In this document: positions 45,201 to 56,300 of the stretch, in pieces
How the letters are laid out: each line of letters begins with the position of its first letter
Numbering within the stretch: position 1 is the stretch's first letter
NCBI RefSeq assembly: GCF_024362695.1
Contig: NC_065406.1
Location: forward strand, 124,001-188,000
Source: Pectinophora gossypiella
Lineage: Eukaryota; Arthropoda; Insecta; Lepidoptera; Gelechiidae
Direction of reading: 5' to 3'
Length of the DNA stretch: 64,000 nt
Position numbers and translations under genes: made by a program
Notes under the pieces: generated by a model
Databases searched by the model: none
Seen by the model: only the letters and a program-made list of their open reading frames with translations
What the model was told of the DNA's origin: nothing

Positions 45201-48200
45201 AGTTTATTTTATGCGTCGAGTTTTAGTAGGTAGGTTCTTAACAGTAGTATTAATATATATTTGAGTACCCCTCAGTATTCATCGAGTGTTGCGAGGGTGG
45301 ATGGGGCGTGCGATGGAATTTTTCATTAAATTCCGGGCGATGCCGGGACTGCCGGGAATGCACCTCGCATAACGACTGCGTGACCTACATTATGCCAATG
45401 GACCACTCATACACCACTGGCTGGTCCATTGCTTCTATTTGTTTAAAGCGTTACCTGCTGTTATCTTGGCTGGGCATTACCAATCTTACTTGTTTTTTAA
45501 CTCGCGCATTTCGTATGTATTTCGGTGGCTTCTCATACATAACTCACGCCCGTCATCCCTAATGGGGTGGAGTGAAATATACCAGCCACAATTACTCCCA
45601 CTATGCTATTCAAGTAAACAGTCACAAATCGTCGGAAGACGTGTAAGCTTGCAGCATGTATTGGCATCCTAAGATACGACTTGATGGCACTGTGGTCCCG
45701 TGTGTTATGATGTGATGGCACATGGTCGAGTAGGCCATTATACACGGCAATAAGGCTCACTACCCATCACGTTGGTCTAAGAAAGCTCAGGTGAAGTGTG
45801 GGCACTCTCATCTTGCGATAGAATGTCTCTGACTGGGCCAATCAGAAACACAGTCGAGAGCTTTATGCTATGCAAATAAAATAGATATAGATGTAATTAA
45901 CTTTAAAACCGGACCTGTCAAATCTTCCGGTTAGGTAAGCGGAGCCAATGAAAAATGGGATAATGGTAGGGAGATGACGATAGATGTCATTCAATTTTAC
46001 ATATTACACCTGCCTTGTGGAATCTTCGTAAGATTACCTATGTTTTTGTCTTACCTTGTGGATCCTTAATTCACTTGCTGATTCATTTAATTATACTTGT
46101 TTTCTCATGTTAACAATGTATTTGTGACAATTATGTTTAAGGGACCGTTTTTGTACATTTAGGCTGCATTGGTAATTAAATAACGCTTAGTTGATGAAGA
46201 TGAATAATTAATAGAGTGAGGGCAGAGGTCGTTGTGTGGGTAATTACGGTTGTTGTTTACATGGTGCAGACTTTTTTTTTGTTTAATAATAGATTGTCGA
46301 CAACAACAAATAAATTATACAAAGACTATAGTGATTTTAAAACAAGCATAATTATTGTTATTATACATACATATTCTTACTAGCTTCCCGACTTCGTACG
46401 CTTGGATTCTGTTTCGGTCATCACGGCGACATAAGTCTGTTCTTAGAAAGTTCCCTATGTTTGTCTTCAGGTTGTGAGCTGCCAATTAAACAATTTTCAT
46501 CCAAATGTGTCCATCGGTTTAGGCGTGATAAGTAACACCAATGGGTAGACAGTGTACCTTCATACGTTTACTGTGTAACTGAAAATTAGATATCACCTCC
46601 TCACGTGCAATGTTATTTTTCGATAAAAACATTGGAATTTATGTACATAAACACTATGGCAAGAAAAAAATATGCCCCACATATGGCACATGCACGTATG
46701 ATTTTCAAATTTATTGCCTCATATGTGGTTCATACACAGTGAACGTGTTAATATGCATATTCAAGATTTACTGTAAATATGCACTTTGCTGCAGTTACTT
46801 GCTTCCCAGGCGCAGTAAATATATTTGCTCGAACGATGTACAATCATTGCGTATATTCATATTCAAAAATATCTTTATTCAGTACGTAACATAGTTACAT
46901 AAAGAACGTCTCATCCGTCTAAAACTACTACAGCTTCTCTCAGCCTGTATAGCCGGAAAAATAAGTCAGTCACTTCACTTTAATATAATTTAATCTTTAA
47001 TCATGCATATTAGGTTTTGGCGGGAAGAAGAGAGGAATGGCGATTACTCCACCGACAAGAGCGCAGCTCTTAAATAAAGAGAGAGATTAGGATAAGATAT
47101 TGTTAGGTGTTAGGGCAAGGTTAGTAGTTGCTTGTTAGAGCATTGACCGTAAGTGTCCGAACATATACGTACTTACATATAACCACTACTAGCTACGCCC
47201 CCTAACAAGAGGCGGTCTATTCGCACGAGATATATCTACCTACAGCATTGACGGTTTTTTCATCACCCTAGGTCCAATTTGCATTATAATGCCCCAGCAT
47301 TTATTTGTCTGGCGTGTTTCATTTATCGTTTCCGGTGCGAGTCGGTCAATTTGATTACATCTAAGTATAAGCATTATTTAGTAAGTCTCCTTGAAGTGAA
47401 GGAACGTTCTGCTATGTAAAAATAGGTTTTGTTGTGGTCTTCTTCTTCTATCGTGTGGGTTGTACCTAATCATCCCTGATGTCAGGGTTACTATTGAGCT
47501 GACATGACTCATGTAACGACTACTTACTTACATCAGTAAATTAAATAGTAACCGGGACCAACAGCTTAACGTGCCTTCCGAAGCACGGATCGTCTTACTT
47601 TCGGACAATCAGGTGATCAGTCTGTAATGCCCTAACCAAACTAGGGACCACAAAGTAATTTTTGTGATGTGTCCCCACCGAGCATTTGTTATCTTCCGTA
47701 TAGATGTCCGTAGCGAATTACCCCTACACGGTACTCGACTGCGAGTGCATGTCCCTGAGTTGGTACACCAAGATGAAGACCGATCTGCTCTTGAAAGTGC
47801 AGTCGCTGGAGTCGCGCTACAGCACCAGCTTCAACGCTTTTGTGGTGCAGGACAGGTGTGGAGGGCATTTACCTAAAGGCCATAGTGTACACGCTGCATT
47901 AGACCGCCACGGTGCACCACCGATACAGCACAAAATAGTGCCGCCATAGTTAAATTTTTATAAGATTTTTCAATTATTTTTAAGTAGGTGGTATTTATGT
48001 AACATTATTATTATAATCTCTTCAAGAAGTTTTTATCTGTGTCCAACCATTTGTGTCTAATGATGGTGTAATTTTCCGTGTGCAGCATCCCGGCGGTGAG
48101 GAGGTGCTGCTGGAGAAGGCTGGCCAGGACGCCACGGAGCCCTTCGAGGACGTCAGCCACAGCTCCGATGCTAGGTGAGTGGAGTTACTCGTGCCTGCCT

Positions 48201-50385
48201 TGAATTTATTCGTATCCAGGCACTGCCGCCACAACGGATTACGATTTTGACTACTTTTGTCAAATATCGGAATTTGTCGGTGTGCTTGGACAGTTTCGTG
48301 TGGGAATCATTGATTGAACTGTATTGCAAACTATCTTATAACCTTTAGTAGAACGTTATTTGTGAGACTTTTTCGAGCGATGTCTCATTCAATTCAATGT
48401 CTTTTCAACGATGGTTTCCAGGTCTCTTATGAAGAAGTACAAAATCGGCGAGCTGGTGGAGGCGGACCGCACGGCAAACAAGGCTGCGTACGCGCCGGAC
48501 TGGAACAACGACCAGCCGCAGGAGCAGGGCAAGTGCGTACTCGCCTAGAGACACCTCCACCACTGTACCGCTACTCCATACCATGCCCCATGTACTTACA
48601 CTAATGTAGACTTACACACTAGCTAGCGTTCAGTTACTTGGATCATAATCAGTTTACGCATAATATTGAATTATAATGTTTCTGGATTCGAATGATTATC
48701 ATGCCACTTGTCTGCCTGCTTAATATGTAGCACATCATCAAGTTCAGAGGTTTTGTTGCTTAAGAACGTAATATATTTAAGTTAATATTTGATCCCACTT
48801 TCGAACGTCCATTCACTGATGATTTTTCCTTCTAATCCTGAAACGCTCATTGATTTCCATAAATCAGTTTTGTGTCAATCAACTAGTTAGTTATTTTAAA
48901 CGCGAAGCTTATTAGTTCAGTTAATAGGTATTATACATAACGGACTTGGGCCGCTCACAGAATATAACTTGCACGTTATAATTATTACAAGTATATATCG
49001 TGTCATAGCACATGCACATGGCTCTGTGTTTGCTCACATTAGATCTTATTTACTTGCTGTGATTTCGTTGGATCTGCTCCTATTGAAAACAATCTATTTT
49101 TAATATAAGTACCTAGTATAACTATTTAAAAAAGTATTATCATAAATTGTTGTGGTACTTACCAAATATGTAGTAAACTATATTTTTAATGAAAATCGGA
49201 TCTTATGTATTTACCTACGTCGGTCTTGCTTGTATTGTTAAGTAGGTATAGATAAAGTATTGTAGACGATAGTTTGTATTTTTATGCACAAAAATTGCAT
49301 TTTATTTATGGCTGTAACTTAGATGCCTAGTCTCTCGGTGCTCTTGTATATGTGGTGTACTTTGGTTGATAAATAAAATATATTCTATTGCAAATCATGG
49401 CTCGTTATTTGTAAATATCACCTTTTTGGTTTTTATTAAGTTAATTTGCAATCACGCAGACCCATGTGCTTGTTTAATCCTTAATACATACATATTGGAG
49501 TTTATTCTTTCTTTATATTTTTCAAACTGGTTTCCATTTTTTGTGAAGTGTGATAACTGATAACTTCATAGTAAACAAAGGGCTAGCAACGTGGGAAGAG
49601 AAAGCGTTACCATTTATTTTATGATGACACCATTTTTTATGAAATTATTTACAGCTGGAAATAATTTCTGCAAGTTATTATTCTTATAGTATTCATGTAC
49701 AACTGAGAAAGTACGTATATCTGTGTACTTAGTTCCTTGATAACGAGCCACAGCGCCCAACTAGAGTGGCGACGTGTTACAGGATTGGTAGATATAAATA
49801 ATAAATTAATAATAATGAACGCGTTATCTTCGCCCATAACTCGACGTATCTACCTACTTAAAACTATACAAGATGTATGTGTTGTCGTGCCAAAATAATA
49901 TGCTTGTCATGCACGATTAGATGATTACATACTTACCTATACTCTCAGACGAATCAAAATACCATCCATCACAGACGCGTAGTTTTAATCTATATTCTCT
50001 GATAAAGTAAAAAACCTACAATCCAGAACATCTGGGTACCTAAGGGATTTCTTATGGATCGTCATAGCATACCAGTCATAGCTACATTGATGCATGCATA
50101 GTGCAAAGTATCTGCTAACGACTTACAGTTTTGCCTTCTTCATTGGGATTATAGGCTAGATGTGTACGTTATTATACTTATCGATCTTCAAAAAAAAAAC
50201 AAAGATCAATCACATACCTATTTGGCTGATAATAAACACTCAGTTAAGATGTGTGCAAGTTGCGGTAGCAGTGTAGTGCATGTTGTGTATGTGTGTGTGT
50301 ATTCAGCAGTGCGTGGAGCTCGTGGCTGGCGCCGCTGGTGCTGGGCGTGGCGGCCACCATCCTCTATCGGTACCTGTTCGCGTAG
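42203..50385 (+). CDS. Cyt-b5: Cytochrome b5, tail-anchored, four exons
   Basis: Exons 42203-42319, 48086-48174, 48422-48532 and 50307-50385 join in phase to give 131 residues, the normal length. The b5 haem core is clear: KLFTREELKARN, IIHNGVYDVTKFLDEHPGGE (with the axial His in HPGG), EPFEDVSHSSDAR (second axial His), then MKKYKIGELV. The last exon encodes WLAPLVLGVAATILYRYLFA, a single C-terminal membrane helix with a basic/aromatic tail, so the protein is tail-anchored in the ER. It donates electrons to fatty-acid desaturases, elongation enzymes and P450s. The first intron is 5.8 kb and full of SINEs. Poly(A) signals lie at 50561-50566 and 51811-51816, so long and short 3' UTRs are possible. 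Confidence 0.97.
42320..43639. other. Left part of cytochrome b5 intron 1
   Basis: AT-rich sequence; nothing is recognised as coding or as a repeat family before the SINE target site at 43640. Confidence 0.5.
43640..43961 (+). mobile_element. tRNA-derived SINE (type 2) with 11-bp target-site duplication
   Basis: The element at 43651-43950 is flanked by ATACACACAAT at 43640-43650 and 43951-43961. The head carries a box A (TGGCGCAGCGGTTAACGC, 43664-43681). The body (43781-43820) has TCCGTGCTTCGGAAGGCACG followed by TTAAACCGTTGGTCCCGGCT, shared with the other SINE types here. The tail ends with GGTGATGATG. It lies in cytochrome b5 intron 1, sense orientation. Confidence 0.85.
44230..44770 (+). 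mobile_element. tRNA-derived SINE (type 3), longer body
   Basis: Box A TGGTAGCTCAGTTCGTAAAA (44241-44260) and box B GGTCGCAGGTTCGA (44280-44293) mark a tRNA-like head. A long middle follows (GAGGAAACCCACATTCCCGA; GTTAGGTAAGCGGAGCC), then the shared body block GTCCGTGCTTCGGTAGCACG (44636-44655). No clear target duplication was found. A partial copy of its middle recurs at 45915-45985. Confidence 0.7.
44860..45570. repeat. Dispersed-repeat debris
   Basis: Phrases near 44862-44900 (CACTGCCCACCCTATTATGG; GCGTGAGTTC) and, in reverse, 45540-45570 (ACTCACGCCCGTCATCCCTA; ATGGGGTGG) match each other and 25720-25770. They are remnants of one interspersed family. No coding sequence is supported. Confidence 0.5.
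45915..45985 (+). repeat. Partial type 3 SINE copy
   Basis: CGGTTAGGTAAGCGGAGCC with following GGGAGATGA matches 44540-44578 of the type 3 SINE. Confidence 0.55.
46379..46550. repeat. Degenerate LINE-tail-like repeat
   Basis: It starts ACTAGCTTCCCGACTTCGTA and ends with TTCATCCAAATGTGTCCATC then GGTTTAGGCGTGATAAG. That is the wording of a very common insect repeat tail (an ACTAGCT...GCGG...CTTCGC start, and an AAATCGGTTCAG...CGTGA end). The family assignment is uncertain. Confidence 0.4.
47025..47085 (+). repeat. RTE-like 3' end fragment
   Basis: GGCGGGAAGAAGAGAGGAAT followed by CTCCACCGACAAGAGCGCAG and CTCTTAAATAAAGAGAGAGA resembles the end of RTE-type ORFs plus a simple-repeat tail. It is short and degraded. 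Confidence 0.4.
47545..47690 (-). repeat. Truncated type 1 SINE copy
   Basis: CCGGGACCAACAGCTTAACG and TGCCTTCCGAAGCACGGATC match 18884-18925 of the type 1 SINE, and the following ACAATCAGGTGATCAGTC also matches. The tRNA head is missing or beyond recognition. It ends just before the orphan ORF at 47704. Confidence 0.65.
47704..47855 (+). pseudogene. Orphan exon-like ORF of unknown origin in cytochrome b5 intron 1
   Basis: A CCGTATAG acceptor-like sequence precedes an ATG at 47704. The frame reads MSVANYPYTVLDCECMSLSW then YTKMKTDLLLKVQSLESRYS and STSFNAFVVQDR-like text to a possible donor at 47856. Codon use is GC3-rich, like the real exons here and unlike the surrounding intron, so it looks as if it was once protein coding. 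At 152 nt it cannot be a phase-neutral cassette exon of cytochrome b5. The frame itself stays open to 47949. I do not recognise the family. It may be a captured or retroposed exon fragment, or part of a nested gene. Confidence 0.35.
48533..50306. other. Cytochrome b5 intron 3
   Basis: AT-rich sequence. The ORFs at 49366-49560 and 49649-49837 show no recognisable content. A GT microsatellite runs just before the acceptor at 50281-50300. Confidence 0.5.
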
Positions 50386-51820
50386 CCTCACTTCTGCCCA
50401 GGCCACCGCCCGCCATCACCCGCAACCAGCCGCCGCGCGACGCCTCTCGCCACTACCCCAATATTTCTATAGGTACTACTTAACTATCTAAATACGAAAA
50501 ATATATTGGTCGCAGCAAAAATGGCGTGCCATCGCACACCAGTCCTTCGCCCAACCCTACGAATAAAAGTTTCTAATAAGACTTATTATTTATTTGTAGG
50601 CCCAACCAGTAAAAAAAGCATTAAATGTTTTTTATACTTCCACTCTTTAAGCTCTTTAAGCCTATTTTAACTGTTCTAGGTACATTGCTACGAGCGATAC
50701 TATTTGCTTGGCGCTCTTTCGGGTACTCTTTTCTTTCCATCCACTTTTTTACATTGTATGTATGTATGTATGAGATTGACAACACAAGTATTTCTATGTT
50801 GTTTTGATATTGTAATTGCCAAATATTTGTAAACCTTACCACTGTAATATTTCACATTTATGGTTCACCACAAATGATCTGATACCATTTTGTGTATTTA
50901 CTTCTGAAATTATATTTTGAGAAGATTTCAATCTATAGACAATAATATGAAGAGAGAGATTACAAATACCTATTTAAGTTTATATGAAATATGTTTTTAT
51001 AATGATTAATGATACAATTTGGCACAAGGTGTGAAATGATTGAACCTCTATTGAAGTGTAGATAAGTTTTATTTGCTTTGTAATTTCTGGATGTATAGTA
51101 TTAAGGCATTCTTGTATGAAACCAGAGCGATTTTAGTTTACCTTGGCCATGACTTGTAAAGTGGCAGACAAAGAAAAAGTTAAAAGAACTATGAATCTTA
51201 TAAAATATTTTTAATGCCTTTAGCATAAGCAATAATATTTGTTTAGAATGTGTGGTTCGTATTGTGGCTTGTATAGACCGGGGGTATCTTGGGTGCTGAT
51301 GTTAAGAGTAAATATGTTTGTTACAATGTCAATTATATATGTATTTACGTAACAACACATTATACATGTTCTTACGATGGGTAGGAGGTGCACAAACTAT
51401 ATCTATGTTAAATTACCATATTAATGCTTCAGGTGTACATATACAATGCTATAAAAGAAACTGTAATGAGGAATACTTAAAATACACTCCACAAAGGAAT
51501 GTTTATGTTCACATCAGCCGTGCAGCCAGTGCATGTGTTGTGTGGACAGTCAGACTGAGTGGCATTTACCTGCATACATGGCCTTATTTAATTGGTATTT
51601 TCTAAGTTTAACATTTTATACAAAAATTGTATGACATTGAAATATTTAGGAAATTTTATGTAAATTATTTATTCTTATTTTGTGTGGGTTATGAGATCAA
51701 TTACCAAGGGTTATAAGATCAATTACCAACCTCATCAACCCTGGAGCCAGGGTTACTTTCATTTAAAATGAGTTTTGTTGTATATGCATAAATTAAATAT
51801 TATTTGAATTAATAAAGGAT
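50386..51820 (+). other. Cytochrome b5 3' UTR
   Basis: Poly(A) signals are at 50561-50566 and at 51811-51816. The distal one falls 6 bases before the likely SIVA poly(A) signal on the other strand (plus-strand TTTATT 51822-51827), so the two transcripts converge tail to tail. The ORFs inside (for example 51318-51605) are unconvincing. Confidence 0.5.
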
Positions 51821-51990
51821 TTTTATTTTATGCTCAGTTAAATCCCCTAAATAATGAAGAACACAAGTCATAATATTTCTGCTTATTATAATATATTCAA
51901 GTTGATACTTACAATTAATATTAAACATAGATAACAGTCTTTAAAAAATTTCCTAATAACAAGTTTCAGAATTCAACTAACCTGAACTAA

Positions 51991-52733
51991 TTAACCGTAA
52001 CAGGACATGCATTTTTCAGAGCCTTCAGACCTGAAATGAAATTATTTTCAAAGTTGTACTTAGTGTAGTTTCTATACATCTAATAGAACTAAGAATTCAG
52101 TTGAAAACTTATGTAAACCAATAATCAACAATGTAATGAGATGACTTACTCAGTAAGGGAGCAATGTGAACAGTAGCCCCGAAGACACTGTGAGCAGGTG
52201 TGCTGGCACACCAGGCACAATGCTGCCTCACAGTATGCACATTCCACATCTACAGACACATTGCCACATCCACATCGCACTTCTAGCAGTTGCTTGTCGA
52301 CAATCTAAAGAAAAATAATATTTTTTTAGACATACTACCAGTAATACCTACCCTAATCCAACTGTTAATTTTCAGAACTTTACTCACTTTTATATTTTTA
52401 TCATGCGAAAGAGTGCCATCTTTTTCGAGGAACAGTTGTGTCATCTTGTCCTTCTTACGAGGAATATCGTCTGTAGCGTTGGAGACTTCATCCTGAGTCG
52501 AACATTTTTTAGCACCTTTGAATAGAAGCTCCAACGTCTTTTCTGAAGCGAATGTTTATATATGACTTCTAGATAATAAATTACATATTTAATCATTTTT
52601 AATAAACCGTTTCGAGTAACTTACCATACACTTTTTTTAATCTATCTTCGTTATTATTAAACTGTTTTAACCCTACATGAATTTTACTTTGTGGGATAAA
52701 ATCTTCTGTGAATGGGTTAGCTCTCTTAGACAT
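51991..52733 (-). CDS. SIVA1: SIVA (apoptosis regulatory protein Siva), four exons
   Basis: Exons in transcript order: 52733-52625, 52542-52388, 52304-52150 and 52030-51991. They join in phase to give 152 residues (human SIVA1 has 175). Family features: the N-terminal MSKRANPFTEDFIPQSKIHV (basic start, PF, QxKxxV), KTLELLFKGAKK, a polar linker with LFLEKDGTL, and a Cys-rich zinc-binding C terminus. That C terminus begins CGCGNVSVDVECAYCEAALC, continues with CxxC pairs around CQHTCSQCLRGYCSHCS, and ends EKCMSCYG. Vertebrate SIVA binds CD27 and other TNF-receptor tails and also affects p53 turnover. The insect role is not established. It is divergent to Sec16 across 637 bp. Confidence 0.88.
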
Positions 52734-53370
52734 TGTTTCTGATGAATAAAGAATAAATAAGATTGTAATTATAAACAATTATTCAGTAAGATTTTCTGAA
52801 TCAAATAAATTCAAAATGAAATAATTTCACAATCACAATAGTTTGTAATTTTTAGGTCTTTAATGTTTTTGGCTTGGTTTCACATGGATCATTTTGTATC
52901 TAATTTATTTGTCAAAGTGGTGGTGTGAATATGTTCAAAAACAAGGAAATAGTATTTTGTCATAAATAATATGTCATTGTTTTTCAATCAGTATTGTCAT
53001 ACTGCCTATGGTAAGCCGGTTGATTAGATTGACAGTGACAAGCGATTTTCAAAGGCTTACTCTAGCAATAGCAACACTGCCAACAGGGCACCTTCGATCG
53101 ATGGGCTGCTGTCAACAGAATCTTATAATTTTTTATAAAAATAGAAGTAATTCCTGCAACAGGCCAAGATTTTTGATTTAAGTAACCGGAGCGACATCCA
53201 CGTTATATCTGCTCCAGCAGTGCCAGGATAAGCGGTGAAAATAGAGCAATTGCAAAAGTGAAAGTGGAGTGTCGTGTCGGATCCATGATAGTGAGGGTGT
53301 TCGTCGGCGCGGCAGCATATGTTAAGGCGGGTGAGGCGGCGGCGCATGTTACGTAAGGCGTGCTAGCGGC
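52734..53370. other. Divergent promoter region between SIVA and Sec16
   Basis: SIVA reads left from 52733 and Sec16 reads right from 53371. The Sec16 side is GC-richer (53270-53370). A short upstream ORF of six codons (53346-53366) ends 4 nt before the Sec16 start codon. Confidence 0.55.
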
Positions 53371-56300
53371 ATGTCGTGGCCGCAGCGGGGCGGCGCGGCA
53401 CCCGCGCACCCGCAGCACCCCCAGCGGCCGCCGCAGGTTAGCTCGCTGCACCGACGTAAACAATGACGTGGACTTACATCCCCATCCATTGACAACTCAT
53501 GTGATTGATATATACTTTTGTTATCATTACTCTGTCCCTCATTACTATTGTAATATAAACAATTTAATCAACATTATTTCTTATAAACATATCTTACAAA
53601 TAACATTCTCATAGAGTCTGTTATTTACTAATTATTACGAAAGTAGCTGCGTCTAAATTAGAACGATTTTGTTTTCAGGGTTACAACAATCAACAGAACA
53701 TGTATCCCAATTACCAAGGAGCAGCTGCACCCCCCACAGGCAACACTCAGCAGCAGTACTGGCAGTCACAGCAGCCGGCGCAGTACACCCAGCAGTATGG
53801 GCAGGTTTACCAGCAGCAGGACTATGGGAACAATGCCAATCAGTTTTACCAGCAGCCACCGCAGCAGCAATATAATCAAAATTATGCAAATCAGGGCTAC
53901 ACCAACCCTCAGCAACAATACCCACAGAACTATTATCAGAATCAAGGAGTGCAACAGCAGAATTACCAAGGCCAACCAAATACTGATAGTTGGGAAGACA
54001 ACTGGGACTGGGGCTGGGATGAGTCGACGAAACAAGCCCAGCAGAACAGTGCAGCACACCAGGCTCCCGCTACCCAGCCCGTCCCACCTGCGCAGAACCA
54101 GCAGGTCTATAATAATGCCAATGTTATAGAGGAAAGTTTTGCATCCACTGACACTTGGAACTGGTCTATGGAAGATAAGAAAGAATCTAAACAACCTGTT
54201 TCAACAAAGCAAGGGGTAGCCACATTACAACCTGAAAATACTCCAGAGAACAATGCTGTTAGTGAGCCACCACCTCCAAGAAGTGGTAGTAATTTGTCAA
54301 CTCATGCTCCCACTGAGGAAGTGAAAACTCTGGGTGACAGAGAAGTAGTTAAAGAGCGATTACCAAATTTGGCCTTAGGCAAGAGGTTTAACTTAGATAA
54401 TCTCACACCTCAGTGGTCAATAGAGTCACAGATGTCACAGGAGTCCAGCGATGGACCACAGACTCATTCTGAAGGTACATACAGAAGTGATAATCCTTCT
54501 AGAAACTCTAGTAAGAGCAGTCCAGGGTTAAATACAGAAAATTCTAATTTTAATTATTCTCAATCAGCATTAGATGAATATCCTCCTAGCAATGAATGGT
54601 CTCGCCACTCCAATGAAGAGCCGACACTGGTGGACAGTGTGCACAGCGGCAGTAGACGTGAAAGCCACGATGACTTAGCTAGTTCCTTACATGAAATGAG
54701 CATTACCAACAGAGAAAACCCTGCACCTGAACATCATCCAGTGAATAAAGAGTCAATAAATGCTCCCCCGGCGTCGGTGTCGCCAGCGCACCCGCCGCCA
54801 CAGGGGTCTCCATTCATGCCTCCACCACCTGCTGGTCAGTCACTTGCACCATCAGTGGCACCGGCTGCAGTTCCTCCTCCTCCATCATCTGGGATTATTC
54901 CACCACCTACTAGTTTTCCACAAACATCATCGGCGACCAATCCTTTTAAACAATCTGGACCATTTTCGCACAAAAAAGGCCCCTCAGCTAGCTCGTCCAT
55001 GCCCACGTTCCCTCCACCCACGTCCAACACCAACCTGTCGTCGCCCAACGTTGTCAATAAACTAGGTCAACACAGAATGCCCATCGCTTTCGGAGCTAAT
55101 CTCGAAACTACGCCTGATAACTCGGAGCGGCCAGATCAACCTCAAATGTCAGCTTTGAGGCTGGTACCTGTCGCGCAGCAGATGCCCGAAAATTTGGAAG
55201 TCGCGCCGCAAAACGACAGGAACGAATATCTGCAGACCGCCCACCTGTCCAGCGGGGATTACGGGGAAAATACAGACTTCAGTCGCACGGCGCCCCCGCC
55301 AGGACTGCGGCGTATGGTGGTCGGCCAGCAGGAGTCCGAGTACAACCAGAATCTGAACATGTCTGGAGACGAGCCGCCCCCGGGACTCGCCAGGATGGTA
55401 CCGGGACAGCAGACGGAGGCTGACAACAGCTACAACCAACCATCAGATAACTTCATGGACCGCCACGTGGACGGGCAGCCCACGGACGGCGGCGGGCGTG
55501 TGTACCTGCAGGCGGACGGGCAGCCCACGCCCGACAGCTACCCGCAGCCGTCCGCGCGGCCCGAGCGCCGGCCGCGGGGGCTGGCGCGCCTCGTGCCCGG
55601 CGAGCCCAGCGACGCCGACTACCCGCAGTACCCGCCCGAGCAGCGCGTCGTCACGGGGCTCGACCGCGACTACCCGCTGCCCGACGACGCCGGTCCGGCC
55701 GACGTCCGCGAGCAGAACATGGACGGCTCCGACTATTCCGAACAGACTCCTAGAAGTGCTCAGAGAAACGTGATCGGCAACGATCCCTCGCAGAGCTTCA
55801 ACCCGTTGAGCGGGGAGCAGCAGAGGGAGGTTACCATGGAAGGAGAGAATTTACAAGATCTCAGCGCTATATCGGCGGATATCACGTACTCTAGGGAGCC
55901 GGCCGTCGACGGCGCCGACGTCACCGTGACGGACATGGGAGCGGACAGGAAGACCGACCACTCGGACTCGATGGAGCACGCGGCGACGAGCTCCAGGAGG
56001 CAGTCTCTGAACCGTGTCAACACGTCCGGCGAAGAGTCCGACCGAGACCGGGCATTCAAGGCGTCACCGAGAAGAGACAAGCACAAGTCCTCGCGGGACC
56101 GCGACCGAGACCGCGACGCCGAGGGCCGGTACTCGCGGGGCGACAGGAAGTACGACAGGGAGCGGGACGGGGAGAGGAAGCCGACGCGGGACAAGGACAA
56201 GGCGGAGCGCGAGCGCCGCGACCGCGACGACAGCCCGCACTCGCGCCGCCACCGCCGCAGCACGCGCAGCCGCCGCTACGAGACCGAGGACACCGACTAC

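Noticed and set aside
47704..47855. Alternative exon of cytochrome b5
   Set aside because: 152 nt between two phase-0 junctions would shift the frame, and nothing in b5 proteins matches it.
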